Assembly: GCF_034274695.1 (NCBI RefSeq)
Contig: NZ_CP128362.1
Location: 4,528,501 to 4,592,500 of the forward strand
DNA: 64,000 nucleotides
Source: Chitinophaga sp. LS1
GTDB taxonomy: Bacteria; Bacteroidota; Bacteroidia; Chitinophagales; Chitinophagaceae
Direction of reading: 5' to 3'
Below, in pieces: positions 34,655-42,870 of this stretch; within the stretch, counting starts at the first letter, position 1, and each line of letters begins with the position of its first letter. A program made the position numbers and the translations under genes. Below the pieces are notes generated by a model, which saw only the letters and a program-made list of their open reading frames with translations, did no database searches and had not been told where the DNA came from.

Positions 34655-35068
34655 TTATCCCAGTTTTTCCATCATTCTCTCCGGGTTTTCTACCACTACA
34701 AATCCTGCCTTTTCATACAAGCTGTGTGCATCTTTCGTCACCAATCCCCATCTTTTTAGTGTCTGCAATTCAGGGTGAGACATAACAGCTTGCAGCAACA
34801 TTTTGCCGAGACCGTGTCCTCTGTGTGTTTCTGTGATAAACACATCCATCAGCCAGCCGAAAATAGTATAATCAGTTACGACCCTGCCAAAACCCACTTG
34901 TTTGCCGGAACCGGTGTATACACCAAAGCAAAGAGAATTGTCAATAGATCGTTGTACGGCATCAATGGTACGATCTTTGGCCCAATAGGAACGTTTACTT
35001 AAAAATTCATGGATCATAGGGAGATCCAGTTGCGATTTGTCAGTAGATACAAAGAAAGGGTTATCCAT
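34655..35068 (-). CDS. GNAT family N-acetyltransferase
   Basis: A 137-residue acetyltransferase. I use the ATG at 35068, since the upstream extension lacks a matching domain. The acetyl-CoA motif A is FITETHRGHGLGKMLLQAVM, with the R/QxxGxG/A loop RGHGLG. The C-terminal AHSLYEKAGFVVVENPERMM strand-helix is typical. Its sequence resembles GNAT enzymes of small-molecule or protein acetylation; the substrate is unknown. It is divergent from the SUFU-domain gene. Confidence 0.88.
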   Translation of the reverse strand: MDNPFFVSTDKSQLDLPMIHEFLSKRSYWAKDRTIDAVQRSIDNSLCFGVYTGSGKQVGFGRVVTDYTIFGWLMDVFITETHRGHGLGKMLLQAVMSHPELQTLKRWGLVTKDAHSLYEKAGFVVVENPERMMEKLG

Positions 35069-35113
35069 ACGACAAATGTAACATGTTTGGAGATAAGTAT
35101 ATATCTTGCAATT

Positions 35114-36226
35114 ATGAATAAGGAACCTCAGGTATTGATAGAACAACCGAATGGAAGGCATACCATGTATGCATCGGTAGAGCAGGATGATCGTACAGCT
35201 TATTTGTACCTGTTCCCTGCGGAATTACAGAGTAAAAAGTATAAGATGCGTGCCTGCTGGCTACGCAATTTATTGCCTGCGCCGGAAGTAAAGGACGTGG
35301 CAGCGATGCATAATGGTACAGCGCCGATGTTACAGAGCAAGTTCTGTAACCATCCGGATGGTAAGGAGCCGTTGAAAGCAGAATTGTTAGAGATTGTATG
35401 GCTGCCTGAAGATGACGGTGCGGCAGTATTATATGATGGTGAAATACTCGGCGTGATTCCCGGATGGAGCCTGTATGTAGATGAAGCGGTATCTTATGCT
35501 GCGGATTGTATAGGTGTGGAAGGTGATGATTTCCTGGTATTGCCGTTGGGTGATCCGGGTACGAATCAGCAGTTTGCCCGAGTAGGTGAGGCGGTGGCGT
35601 TCCGTAATCAGTGGAGTAGTGTGGAGGCACCTGCATGGCCGGTGATACAGGAGAATTTTATCAATAGCTATGAGCAGCGGTTTGGAAAGATGCTGCAATA
35701 CTTTGCGATAGATAACAATGAATGGCCGCCAATGGCGATGGGGAAATTTGAAAAGGATAATATTGTATACTTTTTAACCATGGGTGCGAGTATTCGTCCT
35801 ATGCCATGGGTGTCTTATCTGTACAATGATACTTCAGAAGCTTACCGCAGAATGGAGTTGGCCCTGGCAGTAGACAAGAATGAATTCTCTGAAGACGAGA
35901 TCATGAAGATGGCGGAGAGTATTGCTACCATGGCCGATATTCCATGGAGGCATATCAGCTGGCTGGGAGAGGGACATACGATTGGTTCTTCCAAATTGCC
36001 GGAGCCTTACGAGAGTATGGTGTTGTCATCAGCATTGTATAATGGCGAAGCAATAGAACTGCCGGAGATGTATGGAGATAAGGTGAATCTGTTCTGGGCG
36101 AGTCCGGTAACGCAGAAGGAGCGGGAGTTTGCGCATAGGAAGGCGAATGGCGGGTATGAGTTGTTGGAGTTGATGATACAGAAGGATGCGACGCATGTGG
36201 TGAAGAAAAGGAAAGCGGTATTGTAA
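35114..36226 (+). CDS. Suppressor-of-fused (SUFU) domain protein
   Basis: A 370-residue cytosolic protein with no signal peptide. I use the ATG at 35114 because the upstream 35 codons overlap the divergent GNAT gene. Residues 1-170 form an N-terminal domain with DUF2314-like features (MRACWLRNLLPAPE, VIPGWSLYVDEAVSYA). The last 180 residues look like a bacterial SUFU domain (FEKDNIVYFLTMGASIRPMP in part, HISWLGEGHTIG, VNLFWASPVTQKERE). Bacterial SUFU proteins are often immunity or antitoxin-like elements, but no toxin is adjacent. Confidence in the family is moderate. Confidence 0.65.
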   Translation: MNKEPQVLIEQPNGRHTMYASVEQDDRTAYLYLFPAELQSKKYKMRACWLRNLLPAPEVKDVAAMHNGTAPMLQSKFCNHPDGKEPLKAELLEIVWLPEDDGAAVLYDGEILGVIPGWSLYVDEAVSYAADCIGVEGDDFLVLPLGDPGTNQQFARVGEAVAFRNQWSSVEAPAWPVIQENFINSYEQRFGKMLQYFAIDNNEWPPMAMGKFEKDNIVYFLTMGASIRPMPWVSYLYNDTSEAYRRMELALAVDKNEFSEDEIMKMAESIATMADIPWRHISWLGEGHTIGSSKLPEPYESMVLSSALYNGEAIELPEMYGDKVNLFWASPVTQKEREFAHRKANGGYELLELMIQKDATHVVKKRKAVL

Positions 36227-36232
36227 AATTAT

Positions 36233-36266
36233 AAAAAGCCGGCTCTCTCAAAAGAGCCGGCTTTTT
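36233..36266 (+). terminator. Intrinsic terminator after the SUFU gene
   Basis: A 14-bp perfect stem (AAAAAGCCGGCTCT/AGAGCCGGCTTTTT) with a 6-nt loop and a T-run. The symmetric A and T flanks also allow use from the other strand. Confidence 0.88.
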
Positions 36267-36275
36267 ATTTATGGA

Positions 36276-36315
36276 TAGCGTGTTACTGCTGGAAGTAGCG
36301 TGTTATTGCTGGAAG
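36276..36315. repeat. Two tandem 20-bp repeats
   Basis: Units at 36276-36295 and 36296-36315 differ at one position (TAGCGTGTTAYTGCTGGAAG). They lie between the terminator and the stop codon of the glycosidase gene. Confidence 0.8.
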
Positions 36316-36338
36316 AATCAAAAAAATGCACTCATCTT

Positions 36339-37037
36339 TTATTGAGCTGACACGGTAATCATCACCCCAAAATCTCCTCCCACATCCTCCTTTCTATTCC
36401 TCTTTAAATACATCTTAGAAATCGCCCCATCTAAATACAACGCATTCTTACACCCAAACTTCTCTTTAAAGATGCTGGCAAACTCATAAAAATTCGTCTG
36501 GTTACTTTTCGAAATAATAAACACCACCTTTCCATCTGGCATAATCCCCACACCACTTCTCAGGTTTACATTCTCAGAACCTTGCTTGAACATAGGATGA
36601 ATATTTCCATCAATCACCAGCATCGGTCCTGACTGTGTAGCATAGCTGATATCCTTGTTTTTAAAGGAAGAAGTAGTCGATACATGCGCACCTTCTTTAT
36701 CCATATAAAACACCCCATTGGGTAGCAGGTAAAAATTACCCGGTTTGTTCTGTGACGTATCCAATGGCCGGATCGTCTTCCCATTTTCTATATACAAACC
36801 TACGGGTACATTCCCGGGTTGGAACATCCCTCCGTTGGTGATCATTAAAATGTCTTTTCCTGATGCCTGCTTCACGGCGGCAATATTTTTATAAGGGATC
36901 CCCTTATCATCCAGCCAATGCATGCGAATCACCTCCTTTGTAGGATCCACAATAATCGCATCATATTCCTGCTGGTGCCAGGTAAAACTCAACTCCTGGG
37001 AGAATAAAAGGAAAAAAGCGGTTAACAATATTTTCAT
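36339..37037 (-). CDS. Phosphodiester glycosidase (NAGPA) family secreted protein
   Basis: A 232-residue protein with an N-terminal signal peptide (residues 1-17). The NAGPA domain is identified by MITNGGMFQPGNVPVGLYIENGK, here in two parts: NGGMFQPGNVPVG near residue 67 and the following YIENGK. Downstream lie RSGVGIMPDGKVVFIISK and ALYLDGAISKMYL. The family hydrolyses sugar phosphodiesters such as N-acetylglucosamine-1-phosphodiester; bacterial members probably act on cell-surface polymers. It is a single-gene unit transcribed towards the SUFU terminator. Confidence 0.88.
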   Translation of the reverse strand: MKILLTAFFLLFSQELSFTWHQQEYDAIIVDPTKEVIRMHWLDDKGIPYKNIAAVKQASGKDILMITNGGMFQPGNVPVGLYIENGKTIRPLDTSQNKPGNFYLLPNGVFYMDKEGAHVSTTSSFKNKDISYATQSGPMLVIDGNIHPMFKQGSENVNLRSGVGIMPDGKVVFIISKSNQTNFYEFASIFKEKFGCKNALYLDGAISKMYLKRNRKEDVGGDFGVMITVSAQ

Positions 37038-37220
37038 AGATATAAAGTTATACTTTTAAACAAAGCAAAACCGACTTCAAAGAGGACTATAAAAAAAATA
37101 TGAAATGGTTTTTATCCAGTATAAATTGGATAACCTGAAGATGAAAATTAGATGTCTGCTTGGATAAATTTTATGCCATAAATCCCGTAAATTCAAAGTG
37201 GTTCTTCAACCTGAAAAAAT

Positions 37221-37709
37221 ATGTCTGAACAACCCTCCATATTTGACGACTCTTTCGAAACGGGTTTAAAACAACGCCGCCGTGCGCTGATGCCACTGTT
37301 CCTCAAGATCTATCTTGTCATTTTCGCACTATTCTGTATTTATCAGGTTGTCGCCAGGTGCTACTTTATTTATAAGTATTCCTATTTCTACACTCAAACC
37401 GGGCTGCTGGGGCTCAGTGGAATAAGTTTTTACCTGATGATCCTGCGAAGCGTGCTGGGTGTTATTGTCATGATAGCCACCATCCTGTCCTTATGGATGG
37501 AGTGGAAATGGGCGATCCGGTTCAACTGGGCGGTATTGGTCTACTGGACCCTCATGGGAGTCGTTGATTATGTAACCGGCAACGGATATGGAATATACCT
37601 GGGCGTCATGGCATTGGTACTGGCGCCATATTTTTCCATGCTATATCATATCCAGCAAAGATGGGAGGATGAAGCCGTCTCCGGGCGTGAATTAAAACAA
37701 ACAAAATGA
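37221..37709 (+). CDS. Uncharacterised membrane protein
   Basis: A 162-residue integral membrane protein with four hydrophobic segments (about residues 26-48, 60-85, 98-118 and 122-142). The N-terminus is soluble and acidic (SEQPSIFDDSFETG). I recognise no family. Its last 4 bases overlap the start of the next gene (ATGA), forming a tight three-gene operon with 37706-37990 and 37990-38976. Confidence 0.65.
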   Translation: MSEQPSIFDDSFETGLKQRRRALMPLFLKIYLVIFALFCIYQVVARCYFIYKYSYFYTQTGLLGLSGISFYLMILRSVLGVIVMIATILSLWMEWKWAIRFNWAVLVYWTLMGVVDYVTGNGYGIYLGVMALVLAPYFSMLYHIQQRWEDEAVSGRELKQTK

Positions 37710-37990
37710 AAATAGGTGGTACTGTTAACTTTAAAAAGGAATCCCTGAATATTCCCGGTTACCTTGAATTTTTTCACACATTCGTTCCTTTCTCCCCCGA
37801 AAGATTATCAACCGATGAAGGAGGAGAGCGCACTCTTACAGGCGAAGCCATCGAAAGCCTGATCCCGGATGTATGGAATCAATACTTTATCCTCTCCGGT
37901 AAAGATCACTCTATTCCCATGAATTTCACATATTTTGATACCCCGAATCATTATATTGCATCTTATCCCTATAAGATCAGCAGAACATAA
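37706..37990 (+). CDS. Small hypothetical protein
   Basis: A 94-residue soluble protein with no signal peptide and no motif I recognise. It contains beta-like stretches (KIGGTVNFKKESLNIPGYL, FILSGKDHSIPMNFTYF). It is coupled to both neighbours: its start overlaps the upstream stop by 4 bp, and its stop TAA shares one base with the next ATG. The coupling is the main reason to accept it as a real gene. Confidence 0.6.
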   Translation: MKIGGTVNFKKESLNIPGYLEFFHTFVPFSPERLSTDEGGERTLTGEAIESLIPDVWNQYFILSGKDHSIPMNFTYFDTPNHYIASYPYKISRT

Positions 37991-38976
37991 TGAAACAACT
38001 CTTTATCCTTTGTCTATATTTTCACAGTGTTTTTAATGTATGTGCTCAGCAAAAGAAAATTAACCTTTGTGCATCAACCAGGTTCTATGTTGTAGCGAAA
38101 GAATTTCGAATTCCCAATGCGGTGTGTACTGTAAATAATAAAAATTTAAATGCGCTGAAAGAGCAGATCCGAAAGAAATTTGAAATCAACGGGACATTTG
38201 TCAGCATGAATTCATTTTTGATAGAAGGGAATACGTATGCAGAAGCGCTTTATAAAAGTAAGAAATGTGATACGCTGGCAATATTGTATCTTTTTGACAA
38301 GAAGAAAAGAGTCTTTTACTCAGATCCTTACAGGTTACAAGATGGTGTGTTCGATTTCCGATGGGAAAAATCCCAGGGTAATATTTCCCTGTATCGAAGA
38401 ATAAAAAAGGACAATAAGGTTCGTGTTACAGCAAAGTTCCAGTATGATGAGCATCAGAAAATGATTCATCGGTCTGTAGAAGATGGTCATAGCAAATGGG
38501 GAAGTCTTGTATATTCCGGCCGGATAAAGAAAACCATCGCTCTTTGTGATATAATGGGGCTGTCAGGAACAACAAAACGTGTTGATATTCCCAAAACAAA
38601 GTCCACCATTCAGAATAAAAATGTAAGTACGATAAAAGCAGATATTACGGCTGGATTTAGCATTGATGGTACGATGATCAGGATAAATGCCTTTTCAGCA
38701 TACGATCATACTTTTGCGGAAGTCTCGTATAAAACTAAAAAATGTGATGCAGTCGCGTTATTATTTCACTGGGGAAAAGGAGAGGGGTGCATAGCATCTA
38801 AGCCGTACAAGATAATGGAAGGGGTGGCTGATTTTAGAATGAGTAAGAGTAATGGGCGAATTAATTTATATAGAAAGGTGGGAGTAAAGGGGAAAAATTA
38901 TACAGCAAGCTTTGTTTATGATATGAAAAAGGATAAAATTGATAGCTATTTATATAATGGGGTCAGTAAATGGTAA
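37990..38976 (+). CDS. Secreted protein with an internal duplication, unknown function
   Basis: A 328-residue secreted protein with a signal peptide (residues 1-20, ending NVCAQ). Two similar halves are visible. The first has FEINGTFVSMNSFLIEGNTYAEALYKSKKCDTLAIL (seen as INGTFVSMNSF and KKCDTLAIL) and FDFRWEKSQGNISLYRRI. The second has IDGTMIRINAF, KKCDAVALLFHWGKG, and ADFRMSKSNGRINLYRKV. Each half has one conserved Cys. I recognise no known domain. It is the last gene of the three-gene operon and is locally AT-rich near its 3' end. Confidence 0.65.
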   Translation: MKQLFILCLYFHSVFNVCAQQKKINLCASTRFYVVAKEFRIPNAVCTVNNKNLNALKEQIRKKFEINGTFVSMNSFLIEGNTYAEALYKSKKCDTLAILYLFDKKKRVFYSDPYRLQDGVFDFRWEKSQGNISLYRRIKKDNKVRVTAKFQYDEHQKMIHRSVEDGHSKWGSLVYSGRIKKTIALCDIMGLSGTTKRVDIPKTKSTIQNKNVSTIKADITAGFSIDGTMIRINAFSAYDHTFAEVSYKTKKCDAVALLFHWGKGEGCIASKPYKIMEGVADFRMSKSNGRINLYRKVGVKGKNYTASFVYDMKKDKIDSYLYNGVSKW

Positions 38977-39212
38977 AACTCAATGCCGTATTTAATAAAT
39001 GGAAAGTCAATTACCTGAATAGCTAATGGACAGTACATTTACGCTGATTGTTGGCTTTTTATGCGCAAGCGAACTATCTTTGATCCATTCCCTAAGAAAT
39101 GAAATATAGTAGCCTCCACCATCCTAAAAGAGATTCGGCTTCAATAATCATAGACCCGGCGATAGCAAACAAAATCTAAACCCAGACCTTTGCCTTATCA
39201 AAATCGCCCATC

Positions 39213-39917
39213 ATGAAACATGTATTGATCACCGGCGCCAACAAAGGCATCGGCTATGAAGTAGCAAAGAAAATGGCTCAACTCGGCTATCACGTCTACC
39301 TCGGTTGCCGTGACGAGCAGAACGGTACCACCGCCATCAATCAATTAAAAGCCGAAGGCTTAACAAATATCGAATTCCTTAAAATCGATGTCTCCGACCT
39401 GCACGCTGTCAAACAGGCGGCTGCCAGCATCGCCTCTCTGGATATATTAATCAACAACGCCGGTATCCCAGGCGCACAACCACAAAATATCTCCGCCTGC
39501 GATATCGAAGAAATAAAAAGGATCTTCAACACTAACTATTTCGGCGTAATCCAAACTACCCAGGCATTCCTGCCCCTACTTAAAAAGGCCCCCCTGCCTG
39601 TCATCGTCAACGTATCCAGTGAACTCGGTTCCCTGGCCATGCAAACAGCCAAAGACCGCTTCGCCAACTGGGACAACTACCATGCCTATGGTGCCACCAA
39701 AACGGCCCTGAACACATTCACCATCAACCTTTCCCAGGAATTACGTAATTTCAAAATTAATAGCGTAACACCTGGCTACACCGCCACCGATCTCAATAAC
39801 TTCGCTGGCTTCAAAACCGCCGCCCAGGGTGCCGAACCAATTGTTCGCCTGGCCACTATAGGAGAAGATGGTCCAACGGGTCAATTCTTCCGTCAGGAAG
39901 GCGAGTTACCCTGGTAA
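39213..39917 (+). CDS. Short-chain dehydrogenase/reductase
   Basis: A 234-residue SDR oxidoreductase. The NAD(P)-binding motif is ITGANKGIGYEVAKKM (residues 5-20). The structural NNAG motif is LDILINNAGIPGAQ. The catalytic triad is Ser in IVNVSSELGSLAM, Tyr and Lys in YHAYGATKTALN. A preference for NADPH is likely from the GCRDEQNG segment after strand 2. The AraC-type regulator gene follows after 12 bp, suggesting that it controls this enzyme. The substrate is unknown. Confidence 0.93.
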   Translation: MKHVLITGANKGIGYEVAKKMAQLGYHVYLGCRDEQNGTTAINQLKAEGLTNIEFLKIDVSDLHAVKQAAASIASLDILINNAGIPGAQPQNISACDIEEIKRIFNTNYFGVIQTTQAFLPLLKKAPLPVIVNVSSELGSLAMQTAKDRFANWDNYHAYGATKTALNTFTINLSQELRNFKINSVTPGYTATDLNNFAGFKTAAQGAEPIVRLATIGEDGPTGQFFRQEGELPW

Positions 39918-39929
39918 ATTAACACAGAC

Positions 39930-40844
39930 ATGAGAGAACTACGTAGATTAACATCCATCCAGGAATTTCACCGTTTAAGAGGCTTACAGCCTCCTGCGCA
40001 TCCGTTAATCAGCGTAGTCAATTATGCGGAGGTAGTACTTTCTTCCGAAAGTAATCATATCAACTGGGTACTTGATTTCTATTCCATCTCCTTAAAAAGA
40101 GACGTCGTTGTTAAATTCAGGTATGGTCAGCAACAATATGACTTTGACGAAGGCATCATGTATTTCATCGCTCCCGGTCAGGTCTTCAATGTCGAAGTCC
40201 CAACCGAAGCGCAACCTAATAAATCCGGATGGATGCTACTCATTCACCCGGATTTCTTCTGGAATACAGCTCTGGCAAAGAATATCAAACAATACGAATA
40301 TTTCGGTTATGCTGCGCACGAAGCGCTCTTCTTATCTGATAAAGAAGAAACGACCATCATAAATATCATTCATAATATCCGGCAGGAATATCATTCCAAC
40401 ATCGATAAATTCACCCAGCAAATCATTGTCTCTCACATTGAGACACTCCTGAATTATGCGGATAGGTTCTACAATCGTCAGTTCATCACGAGAAAAATCA
40501 CCAGCCACCAGATCCTCGATAAATTGGAGCAATTGCTCAATACCTGTTTCCAAAGCGATAGCCTCTTAGCCAATGGTATCCCCACTGTGCAATTGATTTC
40601 CGAAAATCTGAATATCTCTCCTAACTACCTGAGTAGCCTGCTTAAAAATCTCACTGGCCAAAGCACCCAGCAGCATATACAAAACAAACTGATAGAAGTA
40701 GCCAAACAAAAGCTCTCTACCACCAGTTTATCAGTAAATGAAGTCGCTTATGAATTAGGATTTGAACATCCTCAATCCTTCAGAAAGTTTTTTAAATCCA
40801 AGACGAATATGTCTCCATTGGAATTTAGGGAGTCGTTTAATTAG
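39930..40844 (+). CDS. AraC family transcriptional regulator
   Basis: A 304-residue regulator. The N-terminal half (about residues 20-180) is a cupin-like sensor region containing RYGQQQYDFDEGIMYFIAPGQ. The C-terminal 100 residues carry two helix-turn-helix motifs, LISENLNISPNYLSSLLKNLTGQ and VNEVAYELGFEHPQSFRKFF (full motif continues to KTNMSPLEFRE). It is co-oriented with the SDR gene and probably regulates it in response to a small molecule. Confidence 0.92.
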   Translation: MRELRRLTSIQEFHRLRGLQPPAHPLISVVNYAEVVLSSESNHINWVLDFYSISLKRDVVVKFRYGQQQYDFDEGIMYFIAPGQVFNVEVPTEAQPNKSGWMLLIHPDFFWNTALAKNIKQYEYFGYAAHEALFLSDKEETTIINIIHNIRQEYHSNIDKFTQQIIVSHIETLLNYADRFYNRQFITRKITSHQILDKLEQLLNTCFQSDSLLANGIPTVQLISENLNISPNYLSSLLKNLTGQSTQQHIQNKLIEVAKQKLSTTSLSVNEVAYELGFEHPQSFRKFFKSKTNMSPLEFRESFN

Positions 40845-40861
40845 TAATCTGAAATCCCGGT

Positions 40862-41060
40862 AAAAAATTTTGTAATCTGGTTTTATTATCTAATTTTGCC
40901 TTCAGCATTCTGTTTAACCTATCTGTCAGCGAACAACCCATAGCATTTTTTTAATTCAAACAATTACCTATGTCATGATGTTGCCATCGAGAAAGCATTA
41001 ACACCCGTTTATATTTAAATATCCCAAAATATTCGCATTCACAATCCAATGCGCTGCTTT
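40862..41060 (+). repeat. Leader copy A (duplicated promoter and leader)
   Basis: About 190 bp here are clearly similar to 42660-42860. Shared stretches include the promoter elements, GCATTC followed by TTTAACCT, ATCTGTCAG, ACCTATGTCAT, ATCGAGAA and GCATTAA. It lies in the 514-bp gap before the tail-fibre-like gene. The rest of this gap (41060-41358) holds no supported gene. Confidence 0.75.
40869..40898 (+). promoter_or_regulatory. Bacteroidota promoter A
   Basis: TTTG at 40869-40872 and TAATTTTG at 40891-40898, with 18 bp between them, match the TTTG/TAnnTTTG consensus exactly. The same elements with the same spacing recur at 42667-42696. The implied leader of about 455 nt before the tail-fibre-like gene is long. 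Confidence 0.7.
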
Positions 41061-41358
41061 GGTATGCTTATCAACGTTTATGTTAGGAACTCCACCTATT
41101 GCCCAACCATAAGCAATATGGCCCACCTGAAAAATAAATATGTTGGCCTGGACTACCAGATATTCCGATAACCAGCAGGCTCCCTGTTGTTTTTTAAGCA
41201 TTATCGACTGAATCGTGAATTTGAAAATACAGCAAGTTTGAGCTGTAGAAAAGCTTTGGGACTATAGGCTTAATTGATGTTCTCCTCTATTGTAATAAAC
41301 AAATCTAAAGGCTCATTTAACCTGGGACAATAATATCTTCATTTTTAATCCAAATTAC

Positions 41359-42525
41359 ATGCGATCACTATTATTAATTTTATCCCTTTGTCTTGTTAAT
41401 GTATTTGCGAAAGCGCAAATGTATGACTGTTTGAATTATTCGGCAGTTGCAATTCCCAGAAATGGAGTAAAAATAATGACTAATCTACCGAGTGCTGGTG
41501 CCAATATGATGCCTACTTTATTCATTCAGGGATTTGGGTTCGGCAATGCAGCTACTATTAATATTCAGCTGACCTTTTATTTCAACAGCAACACTTTTAC
41601 AAACCCTAAAGCTTCTAACAGTGGTACCTATAGCCCGCCTATCACATTGGCACAGGAGAATGGTAAGGTGGTTATTTTTATTGATTCAAAAATTAACTAC
41701 CAACGTTTCCATGTCAGTGCCTGGGGGTCTGGACTAGCATCTGAAACTGCTGCTAACTTCGCTGGCTGGACATGGGCAGATACAACATTATTTAGTGAGG
41801 CAACCAGTATTAAAACCGTTCCTTATATTAATAAATTCGATGGAACAGTCTATCTCCCGGACAGTGTAACAGTTCTTCCTGAAGGAAGATTTGGGATCAG
41901 TACATTAACTCCCCGGGCCCCATTGGATGTCAGCACCACAATAGCTGATACTATTACAGCGGTTCTTTCCAGGTTACCTGAAGGACATTACTACGGCCGG
42001 GGGACAATGTTAGGTGTGCATGCTGTAAACTCTACGCCTCATTATAGTCCATCTTTTGCGATTGAACATTATTTTTATGGGTATAAAAACAGCGCTATTA
42101 ACTTTTGCAGAGGAAATTCCGTACAGGGTGGTTTTATGACATTCAGTACGAACGACGGAACAGAAAAAATGCGGTTGGATGCAAGTGGTAATCTGGGAAT
42201 TGGTACAGGCACTACTACTTTAGGTAAATACAAATTGACAGTAGAAGGTGCGATTGGCGCCAGAAAATTACAAGTTACACAAGGAGCATGGGCTGACTTC
42301 GTATTTGCGCCTAATTATCAGTTACCCAATTTGTATGAAGTAGACAGGTACATAAAAGAGAATCGCCATTTACCGGAGATCCCTACTGAAAAAGAGGTAA
42401 AGGAAAATGGAGTTGATGTGGGTGAAATGAACATGCGGCTATTACAGAAGGTGGAAGAGCTGACCTTGTATCTGATAGAACAGCAAAAGACAATAGATGA
42501 GTTGAAAAAAATAATTCAAAGGTAA
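41359..42525 (+). CDS. Secreted tail-fibre-like protein
   Basis: A 388-residue secreted protein (signal peptide residues 1-19, ending AKAQ). Residues 25-170 form a beta-rich domain of unknown kind. A collagen- or fibre-like middle follows (LPEGRFGISTLTPRAPLDVS and MRLDASGNLGIGTGT). The C-terminus has the common Bacteroidota tail module: WADFVFAPNYQLPNLYEVD, ENRHLPEIPTEKEV and a coiled coil QKVEELTLYLIEQQ. This C-terminal module is found on many fibre-like surface proteins. It follows promoter A and ends before a very strong hairpin. Confidence 0.75.
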   Translation: MRSLLLILSLCLVNVFAKAQMYDCLNYSAVAIPRNGVKIMTNLPSAGANMMPTLFIQGFGFGNAATINIQLTFYFNSNTFTNPKASNSGTYSPPITLAQENGKVVIFIDSKINYQRFHVSAWGSGLASETAANFAGWTWADTTLFSEATSIKTVPYINKFDGTVYLPDSVTVLPEGRFGISTLTPRAPLDVSTTIADTITAVLSRLPEGHYYGRGTMLGVHAVNSTPHYSPSFAIEHYFYGYKNSAINFCRGNSVQGGFMTFSTNDGTEKMRLDASGNLGIGTGTTTLGKYKLTVEGAIGARKLQVTQGAWADFVFAPNYQLPNLYEVDRYIKENRHLPEIPTEKEVKENGVDVGEMNMRLLQKVEELTLYLIEQQKTIDELKKIIQR

Positions 42526-42546
42526 TGGTGTTATTACAATAGAATT

Positions 42547-42594
42547 TTATAATAGTGTGTATGCTTTGTACGCAAAGCATACACACTATTATAA
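42547..42594 (+). terminator. Very strong hairpin after the fibre-like gene
   Basis: A 22-bp perfect stem with a 4-nt TACG loop (42569-42572). The T-run is short and AT-mixed. Its placement 21 bp after the stop argues for a terminator that isolates the fibre gene from the downstream operon. Confidence 0.75.
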
Positions 42595-42659
42595 TTATAG
42601 GAAGGAAATAACTCTCCACCTCCGCACCCCCTCCATCAATCATTAATAAAATTCCTCCC

Positions 42660-42860
42660 AATAAATTTTGTATTCTCCATTTATTCTCTAATTTTGTCCC
42701 ACAGCATTCCATTTTAACCTTTATCTGTCAGTGAATTACTTAACCCGTTTTTTAATCCAAAAATGTACCTATGTCATAATTTTTACCCAATCGAGAACGC
42801 ATTAATACCCATTCTGATTTAAGGATACCTATATGTTCGTATTCCCAATCACAACTGTTT
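42660..42860 (+). repeat. Leader copy B (duplicated promoter and leader)
   Basis: The second copy of the segment at 40862-41060, in the gap of nearly 500 bp before the Rhs operon. Similarity ends close to the point where the signal-peptide frame of the barrel-like gene begins (42871). Confidence 0.75.
42667..42696 (+). promoter_or_regulatory. Bacteroidota promoter B, driving the Rhs operon
   Basis: TTTG at 42667-42670 and TAATTTTG at 42689-42696, 18 bp apart, the same arrangement as promoter A. The start of the signal-peptide frame lies about 175 bp downstream. Confidence 0.7.
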
Positions 42861-42870
42861 AAACAACAAG

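Noticed and set aside
40998..41201. A 67-residue minus-strand reading frame in the leader of the fibre-like gene
   Set aside because: It overlaps the conserved leader copy on the opposite strand, has no recognisable domain, and the matching part of leader copy B does not preserve the frame.
42597..42700. A gene between the fibre-like protein and the Rhs operon
   Set aside because: The only frame here (109 residues, minus strand) runs through the promoter and the end of the fibre gene and shows no domain.
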